This document shows, piece by piece, positions 1 through 12,010 of a DNA stretch of 64,000 nucleotides (position 1 is the first letter of the stretch; every line of letters begins with the position of its first letter). Both the position numbers and the translations under genes were made by a program. This DNA comes from Apis mellifera (Eukaryota > Arthropoda > Insecta > Hymenoptera > Apidae): the NCBI RefSeq assembly GCF_003254395.2, contig NC_037638.1, positions 17,616,892-17,680,891 of the forward strand, written 5' to 3'. The notes below the pieces were generated by a model, which was given only the letters and a program-made list of their open reading frames with translations, ran no database searches and was not told where the DNA came from.

Positions 1-2
1 AC

Positions 3-859
3 AATCTGACAGCAGAACACGAATCTACATTTTGCGAAATTTTGGATTTCACAACCTCTTTGAGGGCTTCTGAAAATATTGAAGAAAACGCGACGTGTAA
101 AAATGTAGGATTCTTACAATTCCTTTTTTTATAGAATTTAATTCTATATTTAAATTTACATTACATGATATTATTTTTTGTATGATTCTAGATTGTTGTC
201 AACGAGTCTGTTTACGTGAACACAATCATTATATCTACTTTAGGAAGCTTTTTTCTTCTCTCAAGTAGCTTCATATTGAATTACTTGAGACACAAAATCT
301 TATTAGGTAAGAATTCATCATATAATTTTGTAATATAAGTTAATTTAATAACGATAACATTGTTGATTGCAGCTATTTGTTACGGAATATCGTTAATATG
401 TATAATTAGTCTCTATTGGTCGTCTAATTCATTATTGACGTTATTGTTGTCAAGTTTCTTCATTGGATTCACGAATAATACTCAAAATATCATTGTTTCT
501 GCAACTGTCATCATGTTCCCAACTTCTTTAAGGTTAAATACAATAAATATCCAAATTGAAATTTAAGAATATAAGATAGAATGAAAATTTTTCTTTGAAA
601 AACTAGGGCGATCGCAGTGAGTATCGTAATGATGGTTGGAAGGATAGGATCGATCTGTGGAAATATTCTTTTCCCAATTCTTCTGGCGCAAGGATGCTTT
701 GTACCGATGATCCAGTTGGCGTGCTTCATATTATGTAAGCCATTCTCTCTTCCAATCTTTTTCATCTTTTTTTCCAAAATACTATAATTCTTCTCTATTG
801 CAGTTTGTTCTATTTTAACGTATTATCTACCCTTGTTCAAAAAGGGAGCGAAAAAATAG
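3..859 (+). CDS. SV2-like major facilitator transporter, last five exons (5' partial)
   Basis: This is the C-terminal part of a 12-helix membrane transporter of the MFS/SV2-like (organic-cation-transporter-related) family; its substrate cannot be told from sequence. Exons are 3-104, 192-306, 373-532, 607-734 and 804-859 (TAG at 857-859). All introns are GT-AG and phases 0, 1, 2 and 1 join into one frame of 186 residues. Seen in order: the end of an extracellular/luminal loop with two cysteines (STFCEIL and ENATCKN), TM8 (after NESVYVNT), TM9 (AICYGISLICIISLYW), TM10, the family's post-TM10 signature FPTSLRAIAVSIVMM followed by GRIGSICGN in TM11, TM12, and a basic tail ending KKGAKK. Insect SV2-like proteins share the FPT-x-x-R-A...GR-x-G pattern and the cysteine loop, from general knowledge of the family. 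The N-terminal half lies left of the window. The 3-104 donor (AAT|GTAGGA) is the weakest junction; the other four exons are well supported. Confidence 0.85.
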
Positions 860-912
860 AAAAGTCTCGAATTTTATTTTCGTTCACTTTTGAATATTCG
901 AAACGATTTTTC

Positions 913-918
913 AATAAA
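913..918 (+). terminator. Polyadenylation signal of the SV2-like gene
   Basis: The canonical AATAAA lies 54 bases after the TAG stop at 857-859, the distance expected for a compact insect 3' UTR. Further AATAAA words at 1011-1016, 1037-1042 and 1048-1053 could serve as alternative distal sites. Confidence 0.6.
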
Positions 919-1130
919 AATCATCGAACTCTTTAAATAATATATTATGTAGACAATATATTAATATCAAATTTAAAAGGTCAATTCAATCTAAGGTCGA
1001 AAGTGTGTAAAATAAAATAGATTTATACGTGACTCGAATAAATCGCCAATAAAGGAGTTTCCATTTCATATAATATACTCTGAACGATAGATCTCGAATA
1101 ACCTATAGACCTCGTTGTTCAAACCGGGGA

Positions 1131-1572
1131 ATTATGCTCATCCTTGAACCATTCTAGCATAATCGAAATTTCCAAAAGGAACCACGATCGTCTTCTTAAG
1201 AAACAACCGCCAATTTTGCGCAACGAAAGCGTAAAACGAAACATGGAAAACAAGGGAATAATGGAAGATTTATCGAAGCGAGAGAACACGCGTTCAAAGA
1301 AGGGAACAACGACAACAATATTACACAATGAACGAGTGGATGTTTCCAGTTGGACAATCTTCACGGTCACATTTTCAACCGGGGAAGGAGATCAATCTCG
1401 ATTTAAAACAATGATCGAGCCCGTCGAGGACGAACCGTGGCGTTCCTCGATTGGCGTGAACACGAAGCTGCCACGGGGGCCTTGGGTTTCACTTTCGACA
1501 CATCCTGGAGAGCCCTCCGCCGCAGCCTTCACCCACATGCTCGTTCTTCTCGATCCCTCGCTAAGTAAGTAA
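1131..1572. other. GC-rich island with rival ORFs bounded by splice-like sites; coding status unresolved
   Basis: This stretch just downstream of the transporter is much richer in G+C than its flanks and is open on both strands. On + an ATG at 1243 (context GAAACATGG) opens a 110-residue frame that runs to 1572 and would be cut by a strong donor GTAAGT at 1565. On - a frame runs from an acceptor-like TTACTTACTTAG (exon start 1560) to a TGA at 1392-1394, 56 residues with mostly G/C third positions. I recognise neither protein. The two readings cannot both be true and either could be chance in GC-rich DNA. It may be a terminal exon of a minus-strand gene, a first exon of a plus-strand gene, or a conserved non-coding element. 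Confidence 0.25.
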
Positions 1573-4500
1573 GAAAATACTATTTACTACGCTTCTGTTC
1601 AAGTGGAGGTTTCGCGTGGACGATGCTTTATCAAGCGCCCGGGATCTCGACACCTTCGAACCGACCATGTTGATCGAGTAATTACGCGTGGCCATAAAAA
1701 TCGCCGTGAGTATTACAATGAGAGAAAGGCATCTTGTTGCGATGCAATCATCTGCATGCTATTATGATTAATTTTAAATCTCTTAGGGGGATTTTCAAGC
1801 TGGACTTGTCGAATTGTTTTCACATATTTTTATCTTTGAAACATTGAAAGGATTTTTAATTATTGTGTGATTTAAAATATAAGGAACCAATCTTGTGATC
1901 TTCATTTGATATTAATATTTTTGTTCGTTTTTGTTTTATCGTTTTTCAAAGGAATGGACACTTTTTATATCCAGAATTGAATTAGGAATTTTCTGTGTAA
2001 AGTGCATTCAACTGACATATATTTTATCTTGACAGATTAATACGTATATTAAGATTCTTAAGATTATAGAGCCCTGGGATATTCAGAATAATTTAATATA
2101 ATACGCATTTATTATTAATTTGATCACGATTTCATTTTACCTATATAATTCAATATTTGTGAGTATAATTAAGGCATTATAGTTACGATCTATATCTATG
2201 AAAAAGATAAGCTGTTTAATTAATCTGATGGCGAATTGAATGTGATACAATTAACGAGACACGAATGACAATAAGTACGAATAATAAAGAGAAATTGTAC
2301 TCACTTTGCTCGAGTAATTATTACATTCCAAGATCATATTGTATTTTAAACGAATGCGCTCGAATAATTCGTACTTCAACTACGCACTTTACTTTTTTTA
2401 TTCGAAAGTAACGAATGCAACTTTAAAAGGAATCGCACAATAATTCACACAAGGAATCACGCGAGAAAAAGAAATTACCAGGGTGGAAATTGACTCGTAC
2501 GTTTCATTGATGTTTCTCGTGAAGAAGCATCCAAAGTGGCGCTTGAGACAGCATTCCGAATAAATTGCGGAACGAAAGTGTGCAGCGTACGCGTGTATAA
2601 GGAAAAACGTTGGCATTGCTTTTGCGTTTTTCATTCTGTTGTGTTCACCTTCCAAGAGGCTCGCATTTGCCACATCGTTATCACACACCATTACGCAACA
2701 TAATTGAGAATTTTCCTTTCCCAGGAAAATGCCTGACGAATAACTTTTTCAATTAATATTTTTACCTTATACGATAATATATTTCTATCGCATATAATTA
2801 TTAAATGAGTTATCTTTTTTATTATATTTAAAATATAATTAAAAAAGATTTCGATGCAATTTACTCAAATCGCTGCATTCTATCCCCACGATTATTCGTC
2901 TTCATTTCCCAACGAATTTTCCTCGAATTATTAAAAAATTAATGGATTGAAGTTCGAAGCGTTAGCCTGATGTATTCATTCAATTATCAATTATCGAACG
3001 TTCATCGATCTGGCCACCGATTCGATACAGGAATCAAGGAAGAAGACGAGGGAACAAAATAAGAATGATACAGAGTGTTTTGTGAAAGCGATTCCATCGA
3101 TGGGCCCACGGTCCTCTAATCATTCTTTACGGACACGAAGACGTCCGTATCGCGATTTCACGGCCGCTATTCGCTCGATCGTTCTTTTCTCGAGAAATAG
3201 AACGGATGATGGCGTGGGTAAGACCGCCAGCAGCAAGTCGCATCAGGATCCTTCCGATACTGTTAACTCTTCCCGCAAAATCCTTCGTGTATTCCTTATT
3301 TCTCTTTTGAAGAAAACGATAATTTTCATTATACCTTGCTCGTTTGGATGAAACTTTTAAAACTAATCTGTCGGTACGACCGCAAGAAGCAAGGTTACTT
3401 CTCGAGGTTACTTCGTCCCAAGTTGAATCCATTTTGTGAAATCATTTTGAAATTACGACTAATTTGTAATTCATGGAATTGAAACATAGAAGATGAAATT
3501 GAATCGAACGTTTTTTAAAAATTATTTGGAATTATATTATATGGTTCGTAAAATTGGAATGGAAATATAGATAGATGATTGTTGTATCGATTTAAAGGTC
3601 TAAGAGATTTAAACTCTGAAAAAATTTTACGCGATTGTTTTCTTCCAATAGACCACCCTGCCCATAGAACTATTCCTTTATATATTGTTTCGAGGAAACA
3701 AGTGCAATAAACTTGACAGTTTCTCGGGGAAATGGTAAAAGAAATATCCTCTGGGCACGAGTGTCTTCAGAAAATGGCGTTAAAGATATGAAACGATCAC
3801 CCTCAGGCCGAATGACCGTGCTTCAGTGCCCCTTTTACTCTCTAATTTATAACAGTTCCGTCGAGATAAAATTTATCACAAACTTCATTGTGATATCAAT
3901 GAGATTATTAATGCAATTTTTAATAAATAATCTACAAATATTATATTTAAAAAACAAGAATGTTAAACAAAATTTTTTTTATAATCGTAGAAAAAAAAAA
4001 TGTTAAAATAATTATCAGAAGAATAATACCGAAGGAACGATAGTCTATTATTTTCTCGGAACTATCGAGATTCGTCACGGCATAACGTTAATTAACATCG
4101 AAGTTGACGATGGTCGATGCAAGTTCGAAATTAGTTCTACCGTGGAATAGAAAAAGAGACGAGTCATTAGCCGTGTCTCAGTCGTTAGACAGTCCATCGA
4201 CCGGATGTTTGCCAGTGCACAGCTACTGCACACGAAAATACATTTCGACAAACACTCTCATCGCCTCTTCTATTTTAAATAACATGGATTTTTCTTTCTT
4301 CATCCGTGTAATTGAAAAGGAATACCGGTGTTCTTTTAACGATCTGTTATTCTTCGATGAAGAAGAAAAAAAAATATAATAACGGAGATATGAAACTGGA
4401 TTTTCTTGAAGCAACGAATACAAAACGAAGATGGAACTTTCTGATCAATAAGTAACCGGTGAAAGCCAAAAGATATAAGGTTTGCAATTACATAATTAAT

Positions 4501-7500
4501 CGGATCTCCGATAAGTCATAACGTTTTCTTGATCAAAGGTTGCGCGGCTATCATTATGGTAAAGAGACATTGACGCTGTCGAGTGAAATTATGCAAATCG
4601 TCGAAATAATTGTTCCTTTTATGGAAAATTGAAGCTTCTTCCCAGAGGAGGAAATCGTTACGAGAGATATGCGATGAAAATAAAACAAGTCTCATCTTCC
4701 CCTCAACTCCCTTGTGAAAGGAAACAGGGAGGTAATAATCCCTCGAAGAAAAAGTTGAGTATAAACATCGAAGAAATTGAATACAAACTCTGAATATAGC
4801 AAAACAATGTTGGTATGCGAGCAAAGTTTACCTACTGTTTTTGCAATGATTTCGATGATCGACAAACGAATATATCGAAGAACGAAGAATTTTAATCTAT
4901 TATCAAAGTTACTTTGCTCGATCAATTATAATTTTTAACATTAAATTCGTAATTTAAATATTGAAGATTCTTAGAAATAACATCTATTTCTTCGATCAAA
5001 TTATAGTTTCTCTCTTGTAACGATCTTTATGAGATCTACGAGATATCCTAGTTAAATAAACAATCAATCTGAATGCACGTAACACGTAGCAAATATCAGT
5101 TAGAAAATTTTAATTAAGTGGAATAGTAATTTACTTATCAACTATGTAGAAACCGTTCGCGTCAACGAGTGTGCAATCCAGTGTAAGCAATTATTCGTTT
5201 AAATTTATTTAGAGAAACGCGTTATTAGCGAAACACGCTACATCGAAAATAATCGTCGTTACGCTCGCAAATCTCGCATCACCAAGATTCTTGCATCCAC
5301 TTACCCAGATATGTATAATTCGTACGCCATATGCGCGCCACGATGCATCGCATTGCTTTTCATTTATGCACCTACCTATGTAAATGAGAGTATTATCTGA
5401 AAGTATCTACCGCTACGCCGGATCCGCTATGCCTATGGAACACCGTGTGACTCCTTGCTCCTTACCGTTCTTGTTCAATTCTTTCCTCCTCGTGGTCTCC
5501 CCACGATGGCTTCCTTGTTCGCCTCTTCCCGTTCCACCGACCTCTCCTCCTGATCCTTGTCTTTCGTGGTTCCTGCCCGCGCTTTCGTTCCTCGTCCACG
5601 CTCTTTCTCACCCACTCCTTCGTTTCCTTCTTCGCCGATTTTCTCCTCCTCGAGATCTCCCGCCGAGATTGCGAAACGCATCCACTTCGTATTTAGTTGG
5701 GCGCAAGCGTGTGTTTACCATCGTGTAACGCAATATCGTATGATTTTGAAGGGTGTGTCGAAGGGGGAAGGTGTCGAAGAAGAAACCTTCGATCGTCTCT
5801 TTCATGTCTCTTGCTTAAAATAGAATTTAGTCTTGTTTGAGATTGCATTAAAATTGAATGGAACGTATAAAATGTATAATGGACTTTTTTGCATGAAATG
5901 GTTTTGGAAATAAATTACAAGTCATTCGCTCATTCCATCAATAGCATATAATAATTTCTTATTTCATAATTAATAAGGTATAATTATATATCGAGATAAG
6001 TCGAGATGAGTGAGAACAAAAATATCCAGAGAATTTTATCAAGTTCTTTCTTATTTACTCTCTCCTAATTTGTTCTCTCGTTTCTTCTGATAATTTACCG
6101 TTCCTCTTGGAGTAGCCACGTTCCACGATAAATATCTTTTTACTCTTCCTACCCTTCCGACGACGGATTTTCTTCGTCATAGTCTTCTTTGGCACGAGAA
6201 TAGCCAATGGAGATGACGCAATCGATACGCCTTCGTATTTCCATCTTTTAGCTCATTGGTGACCCAATATTTTCAGAATAAACGTATCCGATACTCGGAT
6301 CGTGGTGCACGCGGGAGGAGGATCAGTGAAAACATGAAATTGAACTGGCTATTTGCATTTATCGAGATATCCAGTCGTTTCTGTCATGGACACACGGGAC
6401 TTCCGGTGACAATGATGAAGCAGGTCCTCGTAGACGAGTAGTCGAATGACAGCTCGTCAACGAGATTGTCATCCTGAAGAAGCGACTCAATCTATCCTCG
6501 CCATAAGATTTGGACATAATAATGAAACTTCGTTCCAAACGAATGCTCTCTCACGGTTTTTTTTTTTAAAGAAACCGCTAATCGCTTTTAAAATTGAGAA
6601 GTTTAGAAAAAGATTCATTTACGTAGATAAGAGAAATTATTGGATAGAATAGAGACATGGAATAGGAAGTGAATATTTTCTTACTAATTATGGGATTAAA
6701 TATCCGTTGATAGGATCGGGAAGATTGCGAAGACAAAGGGATCAATAGATATCAATGGTAAGAAATCAGTTGATATCTATTGAAAAATATCATAGTCAAA
6801 GTTAACGTTTGTTAGATTCGTTAAAGTGTGATCATTATTGAACATTCAAATGGTTTGTTAATCTCTTTTTAGTTAAGCTTCATATTGCAACGTCACGATT
6901 ATCTTTTATAAGATAGTGACACGTCATTTTCTATTGTACATACATATAGATAAATTTCTGATGCTTAATTACTTATTGTTTTGTATCATTATTGGTCAAC
7001 GATAAAAATTTTTCAATTTTGCAAATTATTTTATTAACATATTTTCTCTTTATTTCAATGATCTTTTCTTTTTTTTTTTGCATAAGAAAAGCATCATGTA
7101 AATTTTACACGAAATCGTCACTTATTGACGATTTATTTTCTAAAATCATCAACGATCTTTAAAATAATTAAAATTCATCGAAAGTCCTTTGCTTAAAGAG
7201 ATAGTTGCAAACTAACGTCCTTGGTCATCGGGATAATAATCGTTCATACTTCAGCAAGATTCGCGTTAAAAGGCGGCAATGTCTTCGCGATGCGTCGCTG
7301 AGATAAGTTCCGTTCGACGAGACAGAGATACCAATCTGTTTTGCATAATCACGTTCATTAATCAACCGTTCGAAACAAGTTGGCCTAGGTCAACGACGAG
7401 ACGACTTGCTTGCATTTTACGGGAGAGGGGACGGGTGTGTCCGATCGAATTCTTCATGAGAAGCGTCGACTTGCCATCGAATGCCATGCCACAGGAATCT

Positions 7501-10500
7501 GTGTCGCGTTGGTCGAAATTTATAACTTTGGCCGATGAAAAACCTATTACTGTGTGATTCTAGGCCAGTAGATAGATACCAAATACTTGTTTTTTAAAGA
7601 TAAATGGGTCGCAGTGAAGAAGAATAGAGATAAATACTTAGCATAGTTTTGTTTTTACAGGAAGAAAATTTTCAGAAGAAAAATAAGAGAAGAAACGGAT
7701 AAAATAAAATATGAAATTTTATTGCGTGGCTGCGAAGTAGAATTTTCATCGCGAAGTGTTATATACAATGAATCATCAATCGTATTTATATCTGCATTCC
7801 TATTGTATTTCTTATCTTAAACTAGTTGCGATTGATCGCGTGCAATATTTATCTACAATTTTACAACGAAAACATTTATTTTTATTATCAATCACTTTGA
7901 AATTCTAACAATTTTAATTCATCTTATCATTTATTTTTCCATTCCATTGTGAACAATGCATATTCATTATCATTTTCAAAATAATATTTAAAAATATACA
8001 CGTATAAATATGAATTTTAAAAAAGGACATAACTCATTCCGTTTTTCGATAATCAATATTTAACTCAGTATAATCAAGTATCGACAGTGTATAGTGGAAC
8101 ACCGATACACTTTTTATCCTATTCGATCGAGCTTCCTTCTTTTACCCAAACGTTTCATTTCCAGTTAAGCTTGATAAAAGTCCAGCGCAATTAACGGATA
8201 CGTCACACACTCGTTAAACGTAGAGAAAAAGCAGCGATTGATTTTCATCCGGCTTCCTTTGCTCGATCGCGATCGATCACGGCTTTATTATTTCCTTCTC
8301 GTGTGTCGATTTCACGGTCAACGACGAGTTACGCGAAAGGTGAATTTCTAGTTGCGTAACAAACGATGTTACGATTGTTGCGCAACGCGTTTTACGCGTA
8401 TAACATTCTTGATGGGAGAATTATGATTTTCTGAAATCCCTATTTTCTATTTTCTTTTCGGTGTTAGAAAAAAAAAAAAAAGGAAAAAAGTAAAACGATT
8501 TTATTAATTTTCTTCTTCAGTAGATGATTAGTTTCAAGCGTTCTCGATGCATCGTCTTGGTGTTCCAAAGCGTAATTACGTTTCTAGGAACGAGAAAACC
8601 TTGAATTTACTAGAGGAGGTCGGGACACTTTTCGCGGTAACAGGTTGGAGATAAAACTGGTCATTATTGGATAATTAACTCGTCCAACTTTAGCTAAAAA
8701 AATTGCTAATGGAATAGGTTCATTTGAATAAATTTTATTTTCTATTTCGTATTTACGGGTAATTCGAGCAATTTGCAAATTTTATGATAATAGAAATATT
8801 ACTTTAACTGTACTACATCCTCCGTTCCATCATTTTTAATCTTATCTCATTATCGAGTATATTGTTAAAGAATTTTTTTAGAATAGAAGGAAAATAGGAA
8901 GAATTATACTCATTAAAGTTATAAGTTTTGGATTATTTATTTATACGATTATTAAAATTATATAGATTCTTCCGATTGATTTAATATCGACCATCATTTA
9001 GGTACGAGTATGATTATATAGTATCTTTGTACCGATTTTAATTATAACCATTTACATGCAGTATAACTATAATATATTTTCTTCTCGTATCGCTTTAATT
9101 ATAATTATTTATGTATCACGCAATGCATCAATATTTTATTTATCAACTAGCTCAAAGTTCATCTAAATAAATAATTATAATTGATTGTACGTGATACGAA
9201 AGGAATAGATATGCAATTTTCGTTCTCGTTTCCTTTTAAGTACAGTTAAAGGCAGTACATTAAAAAACATATCTTTCCATTTAAACATTTCGCTTAAACG
9301 ATTATAAATTATATACTCTATAATGCATTATTCGTTTCGTATTATATATTTAGTTATGTAACGTTATTTATACGTTGATGATTTAAAATGAATATCATGC
9401 TACTATAAATATAATTTATTTTAATAAATCGCAAGTTCAGTTGTACAGTTTTTATTCGATGAATTATTCGTTCTTCAAGTTTCTCTTAAAGCATCAATAT
9501 TCTTCAAGTATCAAATAAATAAGAGGAAAATGAAGACATAAAAATTCGAAGAACGCGATGGAAATAAACTTCATCACTTTTTTATCTTATACACGGTTTA
9601 CACAGTTGAAAAATTGAAGATGCCTGAAAGATATTGCGCGTCCTTGACGTTTTCGTCGGAGAAAAATCATGGAACGAAAGTTCAGCTGCGATTCACCTCC
9701 ATGTCGTTTCGCTGTATCTCTAAAAATTATCGCGTCCACGTTGCGGATGTATATACGCTGTTAAGATTATACCAGATTAAGATTAACAGTTTCCATTCGA
9801 GGCGTTATCGCGTTTCTTTGAAAGAGCGGAAAGTTCGAAACGTTCTTCTTTTTCTTCTTCGACTCGCACAAGACGAGATTTCTTTTGTATATCCGAACCG
9901 GGAGACACTTAAATCTAACTGTATCAGGATCGAGACACAGGCAGGTTGACTTCACAGACAGGATGAGAAGGAGCAAGGAAATTCTAAGCGTGCCTCGTAA
10001 ATTTTGCTGAGGGCAGGACACGCGTTCGTGGTCGACATTGAAAGTTGACGAACGGTACCACGGTGTTAACGGTGTTCCTCGTAATTAAGTAAATCGCGTC
10101 ATCTCGCGGAGAAAGAGAGACTATTCGCGTGTTCTCTTGTTGCTCGTCCATCGGCGTCGCTCGTTTCTTTGAATAAAGTGGTAGAAAAAAGATGGAAGAA
10201 TACGAGGAGATCGTGATACTCGTAGCAATTAAGGATCACTTGTGAGGATCACGATCCCGTACAGTTAACCAAATATCGGCTATGACAGGGACGATGTGTG
10301 TTTAACGCGGTTATATACGTCAGGTGTCGGATGCGGAGACGAAGAGATTCAAAGGAGGAAGCAACAAGTGGTGGACATCGGAATTGGAACGACGAAGGGA
10401 GCCATTAAATCGTTAAGGATGAATCGAAGATTGTTCCAAATGGATGGAATTAAACTTTTTGGTTGATCGAAAATCAATCAATTTTGTTTCTTAATTTTTA

Positions 10501-11300
10501 ATATTGAAATGATACGAACGAGGATTTTTCATCCGATTGTGCGGAATACAAGCGTGAGAAGAAAGAAACGTTATACCAGTTTAAAGAGGTCTTTCCAGAT
10601 TTAGATAGACCGATTGTTGCAGGTTAATTGTCGCGCGTCGACCAGTTTAACCGCTTATTTTACTTTAATATTCGCCTTTTTTTTTTACATTCTTGGAATC
10701 TCAGTCTTCATTCCCTAATCAGATTTCGCACTTCCGCGAACCGTTCTATAACTTTTCTCCTCCTCGCATGCGCGCGATTTCTCGAATCCCCGGAGTTGGC
10801 TGGCTCCATCCGTTGTAAAAAGAAAAAAAAAGAAAAGGAAATATCGTCGAGGTTCGAATGAAATAAGAAGCGGTTACAGAAATTTACGAAGAAGCCGAGG
10901 AGTCGAGGAGATGAAAAAGCAGCGAGGCGAAATGCTAGGCCGAGCGACCGCTTGCGAAATAATTCGCGTGCATAATTGGTTCAAGGTTGTCAAGTACCGT
11001 TGCTTCGTGGAAACTTGGTATCGAACCGAGGAGAGAACCTCCACCCTGCTCAACTCTACGCATCTTTTCCCGTATTCGAACGTAATTTTAATTACCGCCA
11101 AGTATCTCTATGTCTTCATTCAGACGAGAATCTTAGAATTACCACGAGTGAATGAGCCTTTTGTTTGGTTAATCCTCGTCGGTTGAAAGAAACTCCTATT
11201 AACCCGGATCCCTTTATTGTCGCTTATGATATACCTCGGCCTTTTCGTTTAACGACTCTAATGGAGACGGGAATAACAACCGTTAATCCGGTCCAAGTAT
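1573..11300. other. AT-rich spacer, no supportable gene
   Basis: This is mostly AT-rich sequence with frequent homopolymer runs of A or T. ORFs of 60-110 codons occur on both strands but overlap one another in different frames and match no family I recognise. The best of them is a minus-strand ATG frame at 3127-3432, discussed as a finding. A perfect hairpin lies at 6742-6783. Slightly GC-richer patches occur near 5,400-5,700 (pyrimidine-rich on +), 7,260-7,540, 8,200-8,400 and 10,000-10,400. I see no RNA gene or transposon remnant. Confidence 0.5.
6742..6783. repeat. Perfect 14-bp inverted repeat (hairpin)
   Basis: TCAATAGATATCAA at 6742-6755 is followed after 14 bases by its exact reverse complement at 6770-6783. 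The stem is AT-rich and too short to be a typical miRNA precursor. It has no run of T directly after it and no gene nearby. Confidence 0.8.
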
Positions 11301-11339
11301 AAAAATCGTGACAATTTTATTTTCTCGTTGAAATTTCAT

Positions 11340-12010
11340 CGAAAGCACGGTAGAAGATTAAGCAACACAGGCGAGCCTTCTGTGCGAGCCTCCGTTGGAG
11401 TAACAACGGAGAGTGGGTGGGTGGCGAGGAGCGGATAAAAACGTCGATGGCTCTGTGACGCGGTTGACTGACGTAGAAAATACTACGATCCATTGACGGC
11501 GTCAGCCATCATCCCACGAGCAAAGGCGAAAGTATCACTACGAGCGATTGTTCGAGCGAGGATGCGATCGGATCCGTCGATAGGTCGGGGAGGGTTAATT
11601 GAAGAGCACGTATGTCGGGACACCTTCGACCCGTGACGACCCGACGGATGACACGATCGCCGCTTCATTAAAAACTCGACGTGTGATGTTTTATTAAGAA
11701 CGATTAAGGCCGTGTTACGAGGAATAAAAAGGCTCGATGTATTGAGAATATCATTTCTCAAGAGTTCTGCCACGTTTGCGGAATTTTTGATGTAACGCGG
11801 CACGATTAATTTGGTCGATATTGTTACCGATCTCGTTTATAAAAAGGAATGACGAAGGAAGGTAATTAATCGCGGTTATGTGAACCTTGGCCGCCATGGA
11901 GCGGCGACGACGGGATGATAATCGTTGGCGCTCGTCACGCGCGTGTGTCGAAGACCTTAGACCCGGCGACCCGTCGGGATGACATCATAATTCCTTTACG
12001 GGATACGGCT
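11340..12010. other. GC/CpG-rich island, possible regulatory element
   Basis: A block rich in CG words lies inside AT-rich spacer. It holds two similar 40-base segments (about 11614-11653 and 11947-11985), both reading GTCG...ACCTT.GACCCG...CGACCCG...CGG..ATGACA, and a 28-codon ATG frame at 11896-11982 with the context GCCGCCATGG. No longer frame is convincing. I cannot tell an enhancer from an unannotated promoter or from random composition. Confidence 0.3.

Noticed and set aside
9767..10021. 84-codon minus frame with a hydrophobic, signal-peptide-like stretch (ISLLLLILSVKS)
   Set aside because: The start is GTG and no in-frame ATG exists before an upstream stop. No processing site or conserved cysteine pattern was convincing.
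11896..11982. 28-codon ORF with context GCCGCCATGG
   Set aside because: The vertebrate-type Kozak match is not the insect preference, the peptide is Arg-rich without features, and no transcript evidence is available.
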